Positions 1 to 4,687 of a stretch of 7,187 nucleotides of DNA are shown piece after piece (the stretch's first letter is position 1; every line of letters starts with the position of its first letter). The translations under genes and the position numbers were made by a program. This DNA comes from Candidatus Peregrinibacteria bacterium CG11_big_fil_rev_8_21_14_0_20_46_8 (GTDB lineage: Bacteria; Patescibacteriota; Gracilibacteria; UBA1369; UM-FILTER-53-11). The notes under the pieces were generated by a model. It worked only from the letters and a program-made list of their open reading frames with translations, did not search any database and had not been told where the DNA came from. Location: NCBI GenBank assembly GCA_002796025.1, contig PCVQ01000041.1, forward strand, positions 7,829 to 15,015. The letters are read 5' to 3'.

Positions 1-243
1 CCTTGGTGGGCCATTACCCCGCCAACAAGCTGATAGGCCGCAGGCCCCTCTAGAAGCGATAAATCTTTACCCTTTCGGGACTATGGGGAATTAGTCAGCC
101 TTTCGGTTGATTATGCCCCACTTCTAGGTAGGTTCCAACGTGTTACTCACCCGTTTGCCGCTCGGCTCGAAGCCTCGCACGACTTGCATGTGTTATGCAC
201 ACCGCCAGCGTTAATCCTGAGCCAGGATCAAACTCTTCGAAAA
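1..243 (-). rRNA. rrs: 16S ribosomal RNA, 5' part (gene continues beyond the left edge)
   Basis: Read on the minus strand, 218-237 contains the universal AGAGTTTGATCCTGGCTCAG segment found near the 5' end of bacterial 16S rRNA. It is followed by recognisable early helices, including the ACATGCAAGTCG and GGGTGAGTAACACG segments, and the window edge falls near the conserved GGCCCACCAAGG region (roughly E. coli position 280). By alignment with E. coli, where GAGTTTGATC starts at base 9, the mature 5' end should be near 243. The rest of the gene, including the anti-Shine-Dalgarno 3' end, is outside the window. The gene is divergent from clpP. Confidence 0.97.
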
Positions 244-247
244 AATG

Positions 248-265
248 ATTCCGCCGAAGCGGGAT
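248..265 (-). other. UUCG-capped hairpin just upstream of the 16S 5' end
   Basis: The minus-strand RNA would form a 7-bp stem (ATCCCGC with GCGGAAT, one G-U pair) closed by a C(UUCG)G tetraloop, an unusually stable loop type. It begins about 4 nt upstream of the predicted mature 16S end, so it may act in folding or processing of the precursor. That role is inferred from position only. Confidence 0.5.
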
Positions 266-290
266 CAAATCAAATAATTTGAAATTGGTT

Positions 291-309
291 GTCCCGATTA
301 GATCGGGAC
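291..309 (-). repeat. Perfect 8-bp inverted repeat in the rRNA leader
   Basis: GTCCCGAT and ATCGGGAC are separated by 3 nt, giving a compact hairpin in the rRNA leader. There is no T run after it on the minus strand, so it does not look like a terminator. It is more likely a leader-folding or processing element. Confidence 0.5.
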
Positions 310-338
310 GATTGAACTTCAGAATAAACGATTTCTCT

Positions 339-364
339 ACTACGTTCTTGGACTTTAACGTAGT
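339..364 (-). repeat. Inverted repeat, 8-bp stem with 10-nt loop, in the rRNA leader
   Basis: ACTACGTT at 339-346 pairs perfectly with AACGTAGT at 357-364. It lies within the transcribed leader between the boxA-like site and the 16S gene. The function is unknown; leader processing or folding is the simplest reading. Confidence 0.4.
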
Positions 365-371
365 TGCCGAA

Positions 372-384
372 TTGTAAATGAGCA
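372..384 (-). promoter_or_regulatory. boxA-like rRNA antitermination site
   Basis: The minus strand reads TGCTCATTTACAA, which matches 11 of 13 positions of the E. coli rRNA boxA sequence TGCTCTTTAACAA. boxA RNA is bound by the NusB/S10 pair to protect rRNA transcription from early termination. The site lies about 20-30 nt downstream of the predicted start of transcription, the usual place for boxA. A short inverted repeat (GAGC at 380-383 with GCTC at 389-392) overlaps its upstream edge and could play the part of a boxB-like hairpin. Confidence 0.5.
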
Positions 385-410
385 GTACGCTCCGAACTCA
401 GAGCAGGACA

Positions 411-438
411 ATTTTAGCAGGCTTTCTTCTAAAGTCAA
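411..438 (-). promoter_or_regulatory. Probable rRNA operon promoter
   Basis: On the minus strand TTGACT (433-438, five of six consensus bases) is followed after 16 bp by TAAAAT (411-416, five of six). Transcription would start near 404, giving a leader of about 160 nt before the 16S gene. It is the best sigma70-type match in the rRNA/clpP intergenic region. The sequence upstream of -35 is AT-rich and may serve as an UP element. Confidence 0.65.
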
Positions 439-474
439 CAACTTTTCCAGGTTAATATCCTAGTAAAATCAGCA

Positions 475-493
475 CCATATATTACTAATATGG
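475..493. repeat. Dyad CCATAT-N7-ATATGG between the divergent rRNA and clpP promoters
   Basis: The two 6-bp half-sites are perfect inverted repeats separated by 7 bp. The dyad lies about 37 bp upstream of the rRNA -35 element and also upstream of the clpP -10 box, so it could bind a dimeric regulator of either gene. No known regulator consensus was recognised. A 6-bp dyad in AT-rich DNA may also occur by chance. Confidence 0.3.
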
Positions 494-529
494 CACCCCT
501 TGATATGTGACCTGAAAAGCCGTATCCAG

Positions 530-535
530 TATAAT
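530..535 (+). promoter_or_regulatory. Candidate clpP -10 box (TATAAT)
   Basis: A perfect TATAAT lies 42 bp before the clpP ATG, predicting a start of transcription near 542 and a leader of about 36 nt. The -35 region is poor: TGTGAC at 506-511 sits at an 18-bp spacing with few consensus matches, while the better TTGATA at 500-505 is too far away. An activator or an alternative sigma factor is possible. Confidence 0.4.
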
Positions 536-577
536 GAATTGAGCACTCTTCTTCATAATTCATAACAAAATTTTAAA

Positions 578-1231
578 ATGCAGCAAACTTCTCGAACTTC
601 TCGACGCACATCTGGCGGCGCACATGATCCGCAAGCAACGCTCCTTGTTCCTACGGTTATCGAAAAGACAAATCTTGGCGAACGAGCCTACGATATTTAT
701 TCCCGGCTCCTCAAGGATCGGATCATATTTCTTGGGAGCGCTATTAATGATCAAGTAGCAAATTCAATCATCGCCCAACTCCTCTTTTTAGAAAATGAGA
801 GTCCAAAGAAAGACATTATTATGTACATTCAGAGTCCCGGAGGTCATGTAACCGCTGGCATGGCGATTTACGATACAATGCAATACATCAAACCCGATGT
901 TGTAACGGTATGTGTTGGTATGGCAGCATCCATGGGTGCGATCTTGCTCACTGGCGGCGCAAAGGGCAAACGCTTCTCACTGCCAAACTCAGAGATAATG
1001 ATTCACCAACCACTTGGCGGTGTTGAGGGTCAAGCAACTGATATTGCAATCCATGCTGAGCACATTGTAAAAATGAAGGGACGTTTAAATAAAATCATTT
1101 CAAAACATAGCGGCACACCGTTAAAAAAAGTTGAGAATGATACTGAACGCGATCGCTTTCTAACTGCCGAAGAGGCACTCAAATACGGACTCATCGATAA
1201 GATTGTTGAAAAACATCCAACCACGATATGA
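578..1231 (+). CDS. clpP: ATP-dependent Clp protease proteolytic subunit ClpP
   Basis: This is the serine peptidase subunit that forms the double-heptamer chamber of the cytoplasmic Clp protease and works with an AAA+ unfoldase such as ClpX or ClpC to degrade unfolded or tagged proteins. The Ser-His-Asp triad is visible: Ser118 in GMAASMGA, His143 in MIHQPLGG and Asp192 in TERDRF, with the same 25- and 49-residue spacings as in E. coli ClpP. The fold runs from the VPTVIEK...GERAYDIYSRLL segment to the C-terminal GLIDKIVEK. The protein has 217 residues against about 195-205 in most ClpPs, because about 22 Ser/Thr/Arg-rich residues precede the conserved N-terminus, perhaps a propeptide. There is no Shine-Dalgarno sequence and no better internal start. 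Its stop overlaps the next start (ATGA), suggesting coupling with the lipoprotein gene. Confidence 0.97.
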   Translation: MQQTSRTSRRTSGGAHDPQATLLVPTVIEKTNLGERAYDIYSRLLKDRIIFLGSAINDQVANSIIAQLLFLENESPKKDIIMYIQSPGGHVTAGMAIYDTMQYIKPDVVTVCVGMAASMGAILLTGGAKGKRFSLPNSEIMIHQPLGGVEGQATDIAIHAEHIVKMKGRLNKIISKHSGTPLKKVENDTERDRFLTAEEALKYGLIDKIVEKHPTTI

Positions 1232-1803
1232 TGCGACGGCAAACTATAGCAGCGCTCGCCATCACGCTTTTGTTAACTGGCTGTTTTGGCGGCGATGATG
1301 ACAGTATAAATGGTGCCCCAACGGGCATGCACACCTATGCAACAAATGAATTTCGCATCGCAATTCCAAATGCGTGGGAAATTTTAGAAGCTCATCAATT
1401 TACAAGTGATATTCCGCCGAATACCTTGATTGCCTTTAGAAATAATGTTCGCAATGAGAACTTCACCGCCAACGTTGCAATTATTCGCAATCCACTTGCA
1501 GAAGAAATATCTACCAGCGATTATGCGCGGCTTCTGGTAGAAAAATTAAAAACAGAACTCATTGGATACCGTGAACTGCAAATTGAAAATAGAACAATTC
1601 AAGTGGGCGAAAACCAGCACAACACTTTATTTATATATGTAGAGGGGCGTGATCACGCTGCGAGCGACCTAAAACAATTTATACAAATCTCTGGTGTGAA
1701 AGAAAAAAATGCGTATATTGCTATAGGGTCATTTTTAGCAGATGAAGCTGAAACAACTGCCGACCTCGTCGGAAGCATGATTAGACCTTTCGAAATGCGC
1801 TAG
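1228..1803 (+). CDS. Small predicted lipoprotein, function unknown
   Basis: The 191-residue product starts with a short basic stretch and a hydrophobic segment ending in the lipobox LTGC, with the lipid-carrying Cys at residue 19, so it should be exported and anchored to the membrane. The rest, from about residue 35 (TNEFRIAIPNAWEI), looks like one alpha/beta domain that begins with a short strand, a Pro and a Trp. This opening resembles PsbP-like / DUF1795-type domains, but that is an impression and not an assignment. A Gly/Asp-rich linker (GGDDDS) follows the Cys. The start overlaps the clpP stop by 4 nt, so the two are probably one transcript with coupled translation; a second ATG follows immediately at 1231. 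tRNA-Cys lies 15 nt downstream on the same strand. Confidence 0.85.
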   Translation: MMRRQTIAALAITLLLTGCFGGDDDSINGAPTGMHTYATNEFRIAIPNAWEILEAHQFTSDIPPNTLIAFRNNVRNENFTANVAIIRNPLAEEISTSDYARLLVEKLKTELIGYRELQIENRTIQVGENQHNTLFIYVEGRDHAASDLKQFIQISGVKEKNAYIAIGSFLADEAETTADLVGSMIRPFEMR

Positions 1804-1818
1804 CTGAAAAACAAACAT

Positions 1819-1894
1819 GGCCGCGTAGCCAAGTGGTTAAGGCGACGGTTTGCAAAACCGTTATTCGCCGGTTCGATTCCGGCCGCGGCCTCCA
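1819..1894 (+). tRNA. tRNA-Cys (anticodon GCA), CCA encoded
   Basis: A complete cloverleaf can be drawn: a 7-bp acceptor stem (GGCCGCG with CGCGGCC), a D stem GCC/GGC, an anticodon stem ACGGT/ACCGT with loop TTGCAAA (anticodon GCA at 1852-1854), a 5-nt variable region, and a T stem GCCGG/CCGGC with loop TTCGATT. The discriminator base is T at 1891, an identity element typical of tRNA-Cys, followed by encoded CCA at 1892-1894. It starts 15 nt after the lipoprotein stop and may be processed from the clpP-lipoprotein transcript. Confidence 0.97.
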
Positions 1895-1904
1895 GAAATT
1901 ACAG

Positions 1905-1911
1905 TTTTTTT
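1905..1911 (+). terminator. T run after tRNA-Cys, possible termination point
   Basis: Seven T residues lie 10 nt after the CCA end of tRNA-Cys, between convergent transcription units. There is no separate hairpin directly before them; the GC-rich tRNA arms are the only strong structure nearby. Termination here is possible but weakly supported. Confidence 0.25.
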
Positions 1912-1917
1912 GAGATT

Positions 1918-2385
1918 TTAATATTCTTCAGGATTATCATCGAAATGTTCCAAGAATAATTCATCATAGTCAAATCTACCAGCAGAAGATTCTGTACCAA
2001 GCGGGTGATCAAAAAAATCGGCACGATACGTAGGCGGACTAAGATATTTTGGATCCACTTCAATAACATCCATCGAAGCGCTACCGTGATATGGCGGGCT
2101 TCTTAATGAATTTCTAGCAGCCCGTAAGTAATGTAAATTTTGTCCTCCAAAAAGATTTTTATTCAGTACTTCTTCTACCATATGAGCTATGCCTCCAAGT
2201 ATGTCTTCAAGACATTTAGCATTGGGGGAATTTATATCACTCTTTGCCTTACGAACATGTTTCATAATTGATTCAACATCCCGATGCAAATCACTAGAGG
2301 TCTCGCCTAACACAGAAAGCATAGACTCCAGATCGCTCTGAGCATCGTTAAGCGCTTCAAATGCTTCACTAGCTTTTATAGACAT
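1918..2385 (-). CDS. Unrecognised 155-residue acidic protein
   Basis: I do not recognise this protein. The N-terminal half (MSIKASEAFEALNDAQSDLESMLS...) looks fully helical, probably amphipathic or coiled-coil, to about residue 75. The remainder is rich in Pro, Tyr and acidic residues and ends in FDDNPEEY, suggesting an extended or disordered acidic tail. No signal peptide or membrane segment is seen, so it is probably cytoplasmic. The frame stays open to an ATG at 2418, but the ATG at 2385 is preferred: the upstream stretch is only tyrosine-rich translation of an AT-rich promoter, and a perfect TATAAT lies 6 nt before 2385, implying a leaderless mRNA. The stop is 24 nt from the convergent tRNA-Cys. 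It could be a lineage-specific gene. Confidence 0.65.
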   Translation of the reverse strand: MSIKASEAFEALNDAQSDLESMLSVLGETSSDLHRDVESIMKHVRKAKSDINSPNAKCLEDILGGIAHMVEEVLNKNLFGGQNLHYLRAARNSLRSPPYHGSASMDVIEVDPKYLSPPTYRADFFDHPLGTESSAGRFDYDELFLEHFDDNPEEY

Positions 2386-2391
2386 ATATGT

Positions 2392-2397
2392 ATTATA
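2392..2397 (-). promoter_or_regulatory. -10 box of a probable leaderless transcript
   Basis: On the minus strand a perfect TATAAT ends 6 nt before the ATG at 2385. As transcription normally starts 6-8 nt after the -10 box, the mRNA would begin at or within a base or two of the start codon. No good -35 element is visible (TTGCAT at 2413-2418 gives only a 15-bp spacer and three matches). Confidence 0.45.
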
Positions 2398-2450
2398 GTA
2401 TATATATGAAAAATGCAATTTCGGTTTCTAGTGAGACCTAAGTGCATATG

Positions 2451-2537
2451 TGGTGCCCGGGGCCGGACTTGAACCGGCAAGAGCTTTTGGCTCACGACAT
2501 TTTAAGTGTCGCGTGTATACCATTCCACCACCCGGGC
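2451..2537 (-). tRNA. tRNA-Leu (anticodon UAA), CCA encoded, no intron
   Basis: On the minus strand there is a 7-bp acceptor stem (GCCCGGG with CCCGGGC), an anticodon stem CGACA/TGTCG with loop CTTAAAA (anticodon TAA at 2504-2502), a long class II variable arm (GAGC with GCTC), a T stem GCCGG/CCGGC with loop TTCAAGT, discriminator A and encoded CCA (2453-2451). The loop is uninterrupted, so the group I intron known from this tRNA in cyanobacteria and plastids is absent. The first 36 nt also form the end of the HNH endonuclease frame, whose TAA stop is drawn from the anticodon loop. Confidence 0.97.
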
Positions 2538-3008
2538 ATATTTACCTCTATTTCTGCCACGATGAGTCGGCTTAAGACTATGACAATTTGGACAAAGTAT
2601 TCTCAAATTTTCAATGCGATTATCATGCCTGTCTCCATTCACATGATCAAGCTCAAGTGGAAGATATCCATCTGCTGTAATTTTAGACCAACCACATTCT
2701 TCACATTTTTTTTCTTTCAATCCGGCATTAAAAAGTCGTTTCTTTAATTTGAAGCTTTGAAAAGGTGAGTTCCTTTTTAAGATATCCTTGAGTGGTCGAA
2801 TAGGCTTACCGATACCACGAAGCCCCTTATTCCAAGCTTTACCCTTAAAATGGGTAATATCAAGTTTTGCCTCATGGACGTATTTTTTAATTTGCTCATA
2901 ATTACCACCAGCTTCCACAAGGTTCAATTTTTTTAAAACCTGCCTATAACTTTTTGAAGATTTTACTGCATCCGAAAGTTGTGAAAGATTCCATGATCTT
3001 TTCCGCAT
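2502..3008 (-). CDS. HNH endonuclease whose reading frame ends inside tRNA-Leu
   Basis: This is a free-standing HNH nuclease of the beta-beta-alpha metal type, which cuts DNA. Residues 1-60 are a helical, probably DNA-binding region ending in DITHFKGKAWNKG, a segment I recall from bacterial and phage HNH proteins. The nuclease domain covers about residues 100-150: zinc ligands C102/C105 and C139/C142, and the motif LELDHVNGD...DNRIENLRILCPNCHS with candidate HNH residues H122, N134 and H143. All expected residues are present, so it looks intact. The last 12 residues (YARVVEWYTRDT) are translated from the 5' half of tRNA-Leu, and the TAA stop lies in the anticodon loop, so the native C-terminus may have been lost. 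The ATG at 3008 has no Shine-Dalgarno; TATAGT at 3020-3025 is a possible -10 box. A homing-type or tRNA-associated element is plausible but inferred. Confidence 0.85.
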   Translation of the reverse strand: MRKRSWNLSQLSDAVKSSKSYRQVLKKLNLVEAGGNYEQIKKYVHEAKLDITHFKGKAWNKGLRGIGKPIRPLKDILKRNSPFQSFKLKKRLFNAGLKEKKCEECGWSKITADGYLPLELDHVNGDRHDNRIENLRILCPNCHSLKPTHRGRNRGKYARVVEWYTRDT

Positions 3009-3074
3009 ACAGCAAAAATACTATAAAGGTAAACGCGATGCAAATAAGACTAAAAGTTACGTCTACCGTAATCT

Positions 3075-3278
3075 CTACCTCACCTCAAGAGTCCCCTCCT
3101 GCTCACCATCGTCCAAATCAATCTCTACTTCGCCGACCTCAAGCTGAGAATTTTGGGGTATTTCTTGTGAGCTGTCACCAAATAAGACAACCCCAATTCC
3201 AATCGCTAAAGCGATAATGATAAGGATGAGTAAGATCTCTATAAATGAGAGCTGTTTTTGTGCGTGAGAATTTTCCAT
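3075..3278 (-). CDS. Small membrane protein with a prepilin-like N-terminal helix
   Basis: The 67-residue product has a polar N-terminus (MENSHAQKQ), a strongly hydrophobic helix at about residues 10-34 (LSFIEILLILIIIALAIGIG) and an acidic, Gln/Glu-rich tail. The helix resembles the start of type IV pilins and pseudopilins (FTLIELLIVIAIIG), with the Glu at the pilin +5 position if cleavage fell before Leu10. The residue at -1 would then be Gln rather than the usual Gly, so processing by prepilin peptidase is doubtful. It may simply be a single-pass membrane protein with about 30 acidic residues outside the helix. It lies just downstream of the terminator hairpin of the 65-residue gene. Translation may rely on the GGAGG inside that hairpin, but the 18-nt distance is too long for a normal site. 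Confidence 0.6.
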   Translation of the reverse strand: MENSHAQKQLSFIEILLILIIIALAIGIGVVLFGDSSQEIPQNSQLEVGEVEIDLDDGEQEGTLEVR

Positions 3279-3287
3279 TGAGAAACT

Positions 3288-3318
3288 AAAAAGGCCCCTC
3301 CTTTTGGGAAGAGCCTTT
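3288..3318 (-). terminator. Intrinsic terminator of the 65-residue protein gene
   Basis: On the minus strand a 12-bp stem (AAAGGCTCTTCC with GGAGGGGCCTTT, two G-U pairs) with a CAAAA loop is followed by a T run (3292-3288), starting 8 nt after the stop codon at 3327. This is a textbook intrinsic terminator. Its right arm contains GGAGG at 3301-3297, upstream of the next gene on the same strand. Confidence 0.8.
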
Positions 3319-3326
3319 AGATTACG

Positions 3327-3524
3327 TTATGAACGCTTTAACATTGGTAGCCCAGTCTTCTTGTTCTCGACGACCATGTAGCCTTCTGGAACCTCTTCAA
3401 GGGCTCCTTCTCGCTCTTCGCGGGCGAAGAAGAAGATTCTCTGCTTGCGACCTCCGCGGAGCGTTACCTCTTTAGAGTGCAAAAAGTAGGTTTGTCCCTT
3501 GGAATTAGTATGAGCATAAGCCAT
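3327..3524 (-). CDS. Small conserved hypothetical protein, 65 residues
   Basis: The protein is short, basic and soluble: MAYAHTNSKGQTYFLHSKEV opens it, a Gly/Arg-rich turn follows (LRGGRKQRIFFFAREERE), and it ends in a VPEGYMVVENKKTGLPMLKR segment. It looks like a few beta strands with a positively charged face. I recall similar small proteins (XXTNSKGQTYYLH... and ...GYEVVENKRTGLPVLK) in several uncultured bacteria and Chloroflexi, but no function is known to me. It is a transcription unit of its own: a good promoter lies at 3560-3589 and an intrinsic terminator follows the stop. The leader of about 30 nt has no Shine-Dalgarno but carries a small hairpin. The strong promoter and terminator suggest high expression, and the basic character would fit a nucleic-acid or ribosome-binding role, which is inference only. 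Confidence 0.8.
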   Translation of the reverse strand: MAYAHTNSKGQTYFLHSKEVTLRGGRKQRIFFFAREEREGALEEVPEGYMVVENKKTGLPMLKRS

Positions 3525-3536
3525 ATTTGGGTTAGG

Positions 3537-3559
3537 TTAAGGAGTAAAACCTTAAGGTT
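3537..3559 (-). promoter_or_regulatory. Overlapping dyads in the 5' leader of the 65-residue protein gene
   Basis: AACCTTAAGGTT at 3548-3559 is a perfect 12-bp palindrome lying at the predicted start of transcription. CCTTAA (3550-3555) also pairs with TTAAGG (3537-3542) across a 7-nt loop, so the leader RNA can form a 6-bp hairpin just upstream of the ATG. Either could serve as an operator or a translational control element. Confidence 0.35.
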
Positions 3560-3589
3560 AGAATACCATGTCATTAGGAGAAAAGTCAA
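3560..3589 (-). promoter_or_regulatory. Promoter of the 65-residue protein gene, extended -10 type
   Basis: On the minus strand TTGACT (3584-3589) is followed after 18 bp by TATTCT (3560-3565), preceded by TGG, an extended -10 motif. The -35 sequence is identical to that of the rRNA promoter at 433-438. Transcription should start near 3553, about 30 nt before the ATG at 3524. Confidence 0.6.
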
Positions 3590-3604
3590 CCTGATTTACA
3601 GGTT
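3588..3604 (-). repeat. Hairpin after the transglycosylase gene, overlapping the next promoter
   Basis: AACCTG (3588-3593) and CAGGTT (3599-3604) form a 6-bp stem with a 5-nt loop, 9 nt after the stop at 3614. It has no long T run behind it and overlaps the -35 element of the downstream promoter. It could be a weak terminator or an mRNA 3' end stabiliser. Confidence 0.35.
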
Positions 3605-3613
3605 AGCTTCAGG

Positions 3614-4687
3614 TTAGACACTTGAGGGCAGGTATATCACCTCCTTCTCGTCGTTATCCCGCTGAAATATAAGGAAAACACCTTGTGCATCAAATCCTAT
3701 ACCGATCTTATCGCGGCCGGCATACCATTTGTCACTTTTATAACGAGTTTTGAGGTAATTAAAAACAAGCTTACGCAACGCAAAAACGTTTTTGCGGTTG
3801 CCTAGTATATTTTCTCGATGAGCCGCATTTGAATTCACTGTGTTCGAGTGCCGGATGGCTGTGCCAATATCCATGCCATATTGTATTGGAAACATTTCGA
3901 CATTGTTACCTGCCCAATATTCAGGACGAACCTGCGGCGCCTCATCTTGAAGCGCTTGAGCATAATATTTTTTCATATTCCCTACATAGTGCGGATTAAT
4001 TCGTTTCCAGTACTTGCCGTTATACATCCGTGCCCAAGCATCCCAATCTTTATCAATAGGAAAATAGTCAGCTGTGCGGCGGCCATTCTTCTCAATCAAA
4101 TATGCAAGAAAGAGCTGAGCCGCATTTTTGGGATGATAGAGTTGTCCTTCAGTCATATTCAATTTTCTTCGTGCTGCAATTCCAGGACCGGTCTGCACAA
4201 CATGGAAAATTGAAAAGGAAAATGCACCTGGGCCGGGCTCCCAACGGTGAAAAACAAATTGACCAAGCGGTTTACCTCCTGATTCCTGTTTTGCAGCCGC
4301 AATCATCGTTGCCACCAAAGTATCTTCATCTACTCGATCCAAAATTTCATCGACTCTTTTTCCATATGCCGAATGTAACCTCATATCACGAATCGCCTCA
4401 CTGCAATACTCAGCGAATTCGGTATCTTCAAGTACTCGCTCTTCAGCCTTAAGAGGAATAGGAATGAACATCCCCTTTTTCAAGGATTTCTGCGGAATAT
4501 TGAATCCACTCACCTTCTTTGTTGGCTTTTGCACATGAGCAAATTCCGGATACCGTCCTAATTTTTGGCGAATTTCAGCAATAGTCTCTTCATCGTTTTC
4601 AACGATATAAAATACAAGTCCCACATCGCGAAAAATTCTCTCGCCGTGCTCTAATTGCTGCAGTCGCTGGGCACGCTCCTCTGGCAA
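3614..4687 (-). CDS. LysM-like / lytic transglycosylase-like part of a frameshifted envelope protein
   Basis: This frame carries the catalytic part of a cell-wall enzyme. Residues 24-77, counted from the TTG at 4687, look LysM-like: FYIVENDEETIAEIRQKL at the start and LKKGMFIPIP at the end, with an insertion. Residues about 122-247 resemble a lysozyme-fold transglycosylase domain: AAAKQESGG with likely catalytic Glu135, FSFSIFHV in place of the usual substrate-groove strand, and YNGKYWKRINPHYVGNMKKYY at the end. A C-terminal domain of about 100 residues (RDKIGIGFDAQGVFLIF) is unassigned. The TTG is unlikely to be the true start: the frame is open back to 4729 and continues the 98-residue lipoprotein frame through a -1 shift at the T7 run 4712-4718, giving about 440 residues. 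The activity is inferred from motifs; the gene may be recoded, a pseudogene or a sequencing error. Confidence 0.75.
   Translation of the reverse strand: MPEERAQRLQQLEHGERIFRDVGLVFYIVENDEETIAEIRQKLGRYPEFAHVQKPTKKVSGFNIPQKSLKKGMFIPIPLKAEERVLEDTEFAEYCSEAIRDMRLHSAYGKRVDEILDRVDEDTLVATMIAAAKQESGGKPLGQFVFHRWEPGPGAFSFSIFHVVQTGPGIAARRKLNMTEGQLYHPKNAAQLFLAYLIEKNGRRTADYFPIDKDWDAWARMYNGKYWKRINPHYVGNMKKYYAQALQDEAPQVRPEYWAGNNVEMFPIQYGMDIGTAIRHSNTVNSNAAHRENILGNRKNVFALRKLVFNYLKTRYKSDKWYAGRDKIGIGFDAQGVFLIFQRDNDEKEVIYLPSSV

Noticed and set aside
2398..2450. Intrinsic terminator behind tRNA-Leu (ATGCA...TGCAT followed by four T)
   Set aside because: The stem is only 5 bp with a loop of more than 20 nt, too weak to call.
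2451..2537. Group I intron in tRNA-Leu(UAA)
   Set aside because: The anticodon loop is continuous and the tRNA is 87 nt long, so no intron is present.
2442..2747. Plus-strand open frame of about 100 codons across tRNA-Leu and the HNH gene
   Set aside because: It is antisense to the tRNA and the conserved HNH domain and has no family-like content.
3848..4452. Two overlapping plus-strand open frames of about 120 codons
   Set aside because: Both are antisense to the transglycosylase-like gene, whose motifs are coherent; their Cys/Ser-rich translations look like shadow frames.
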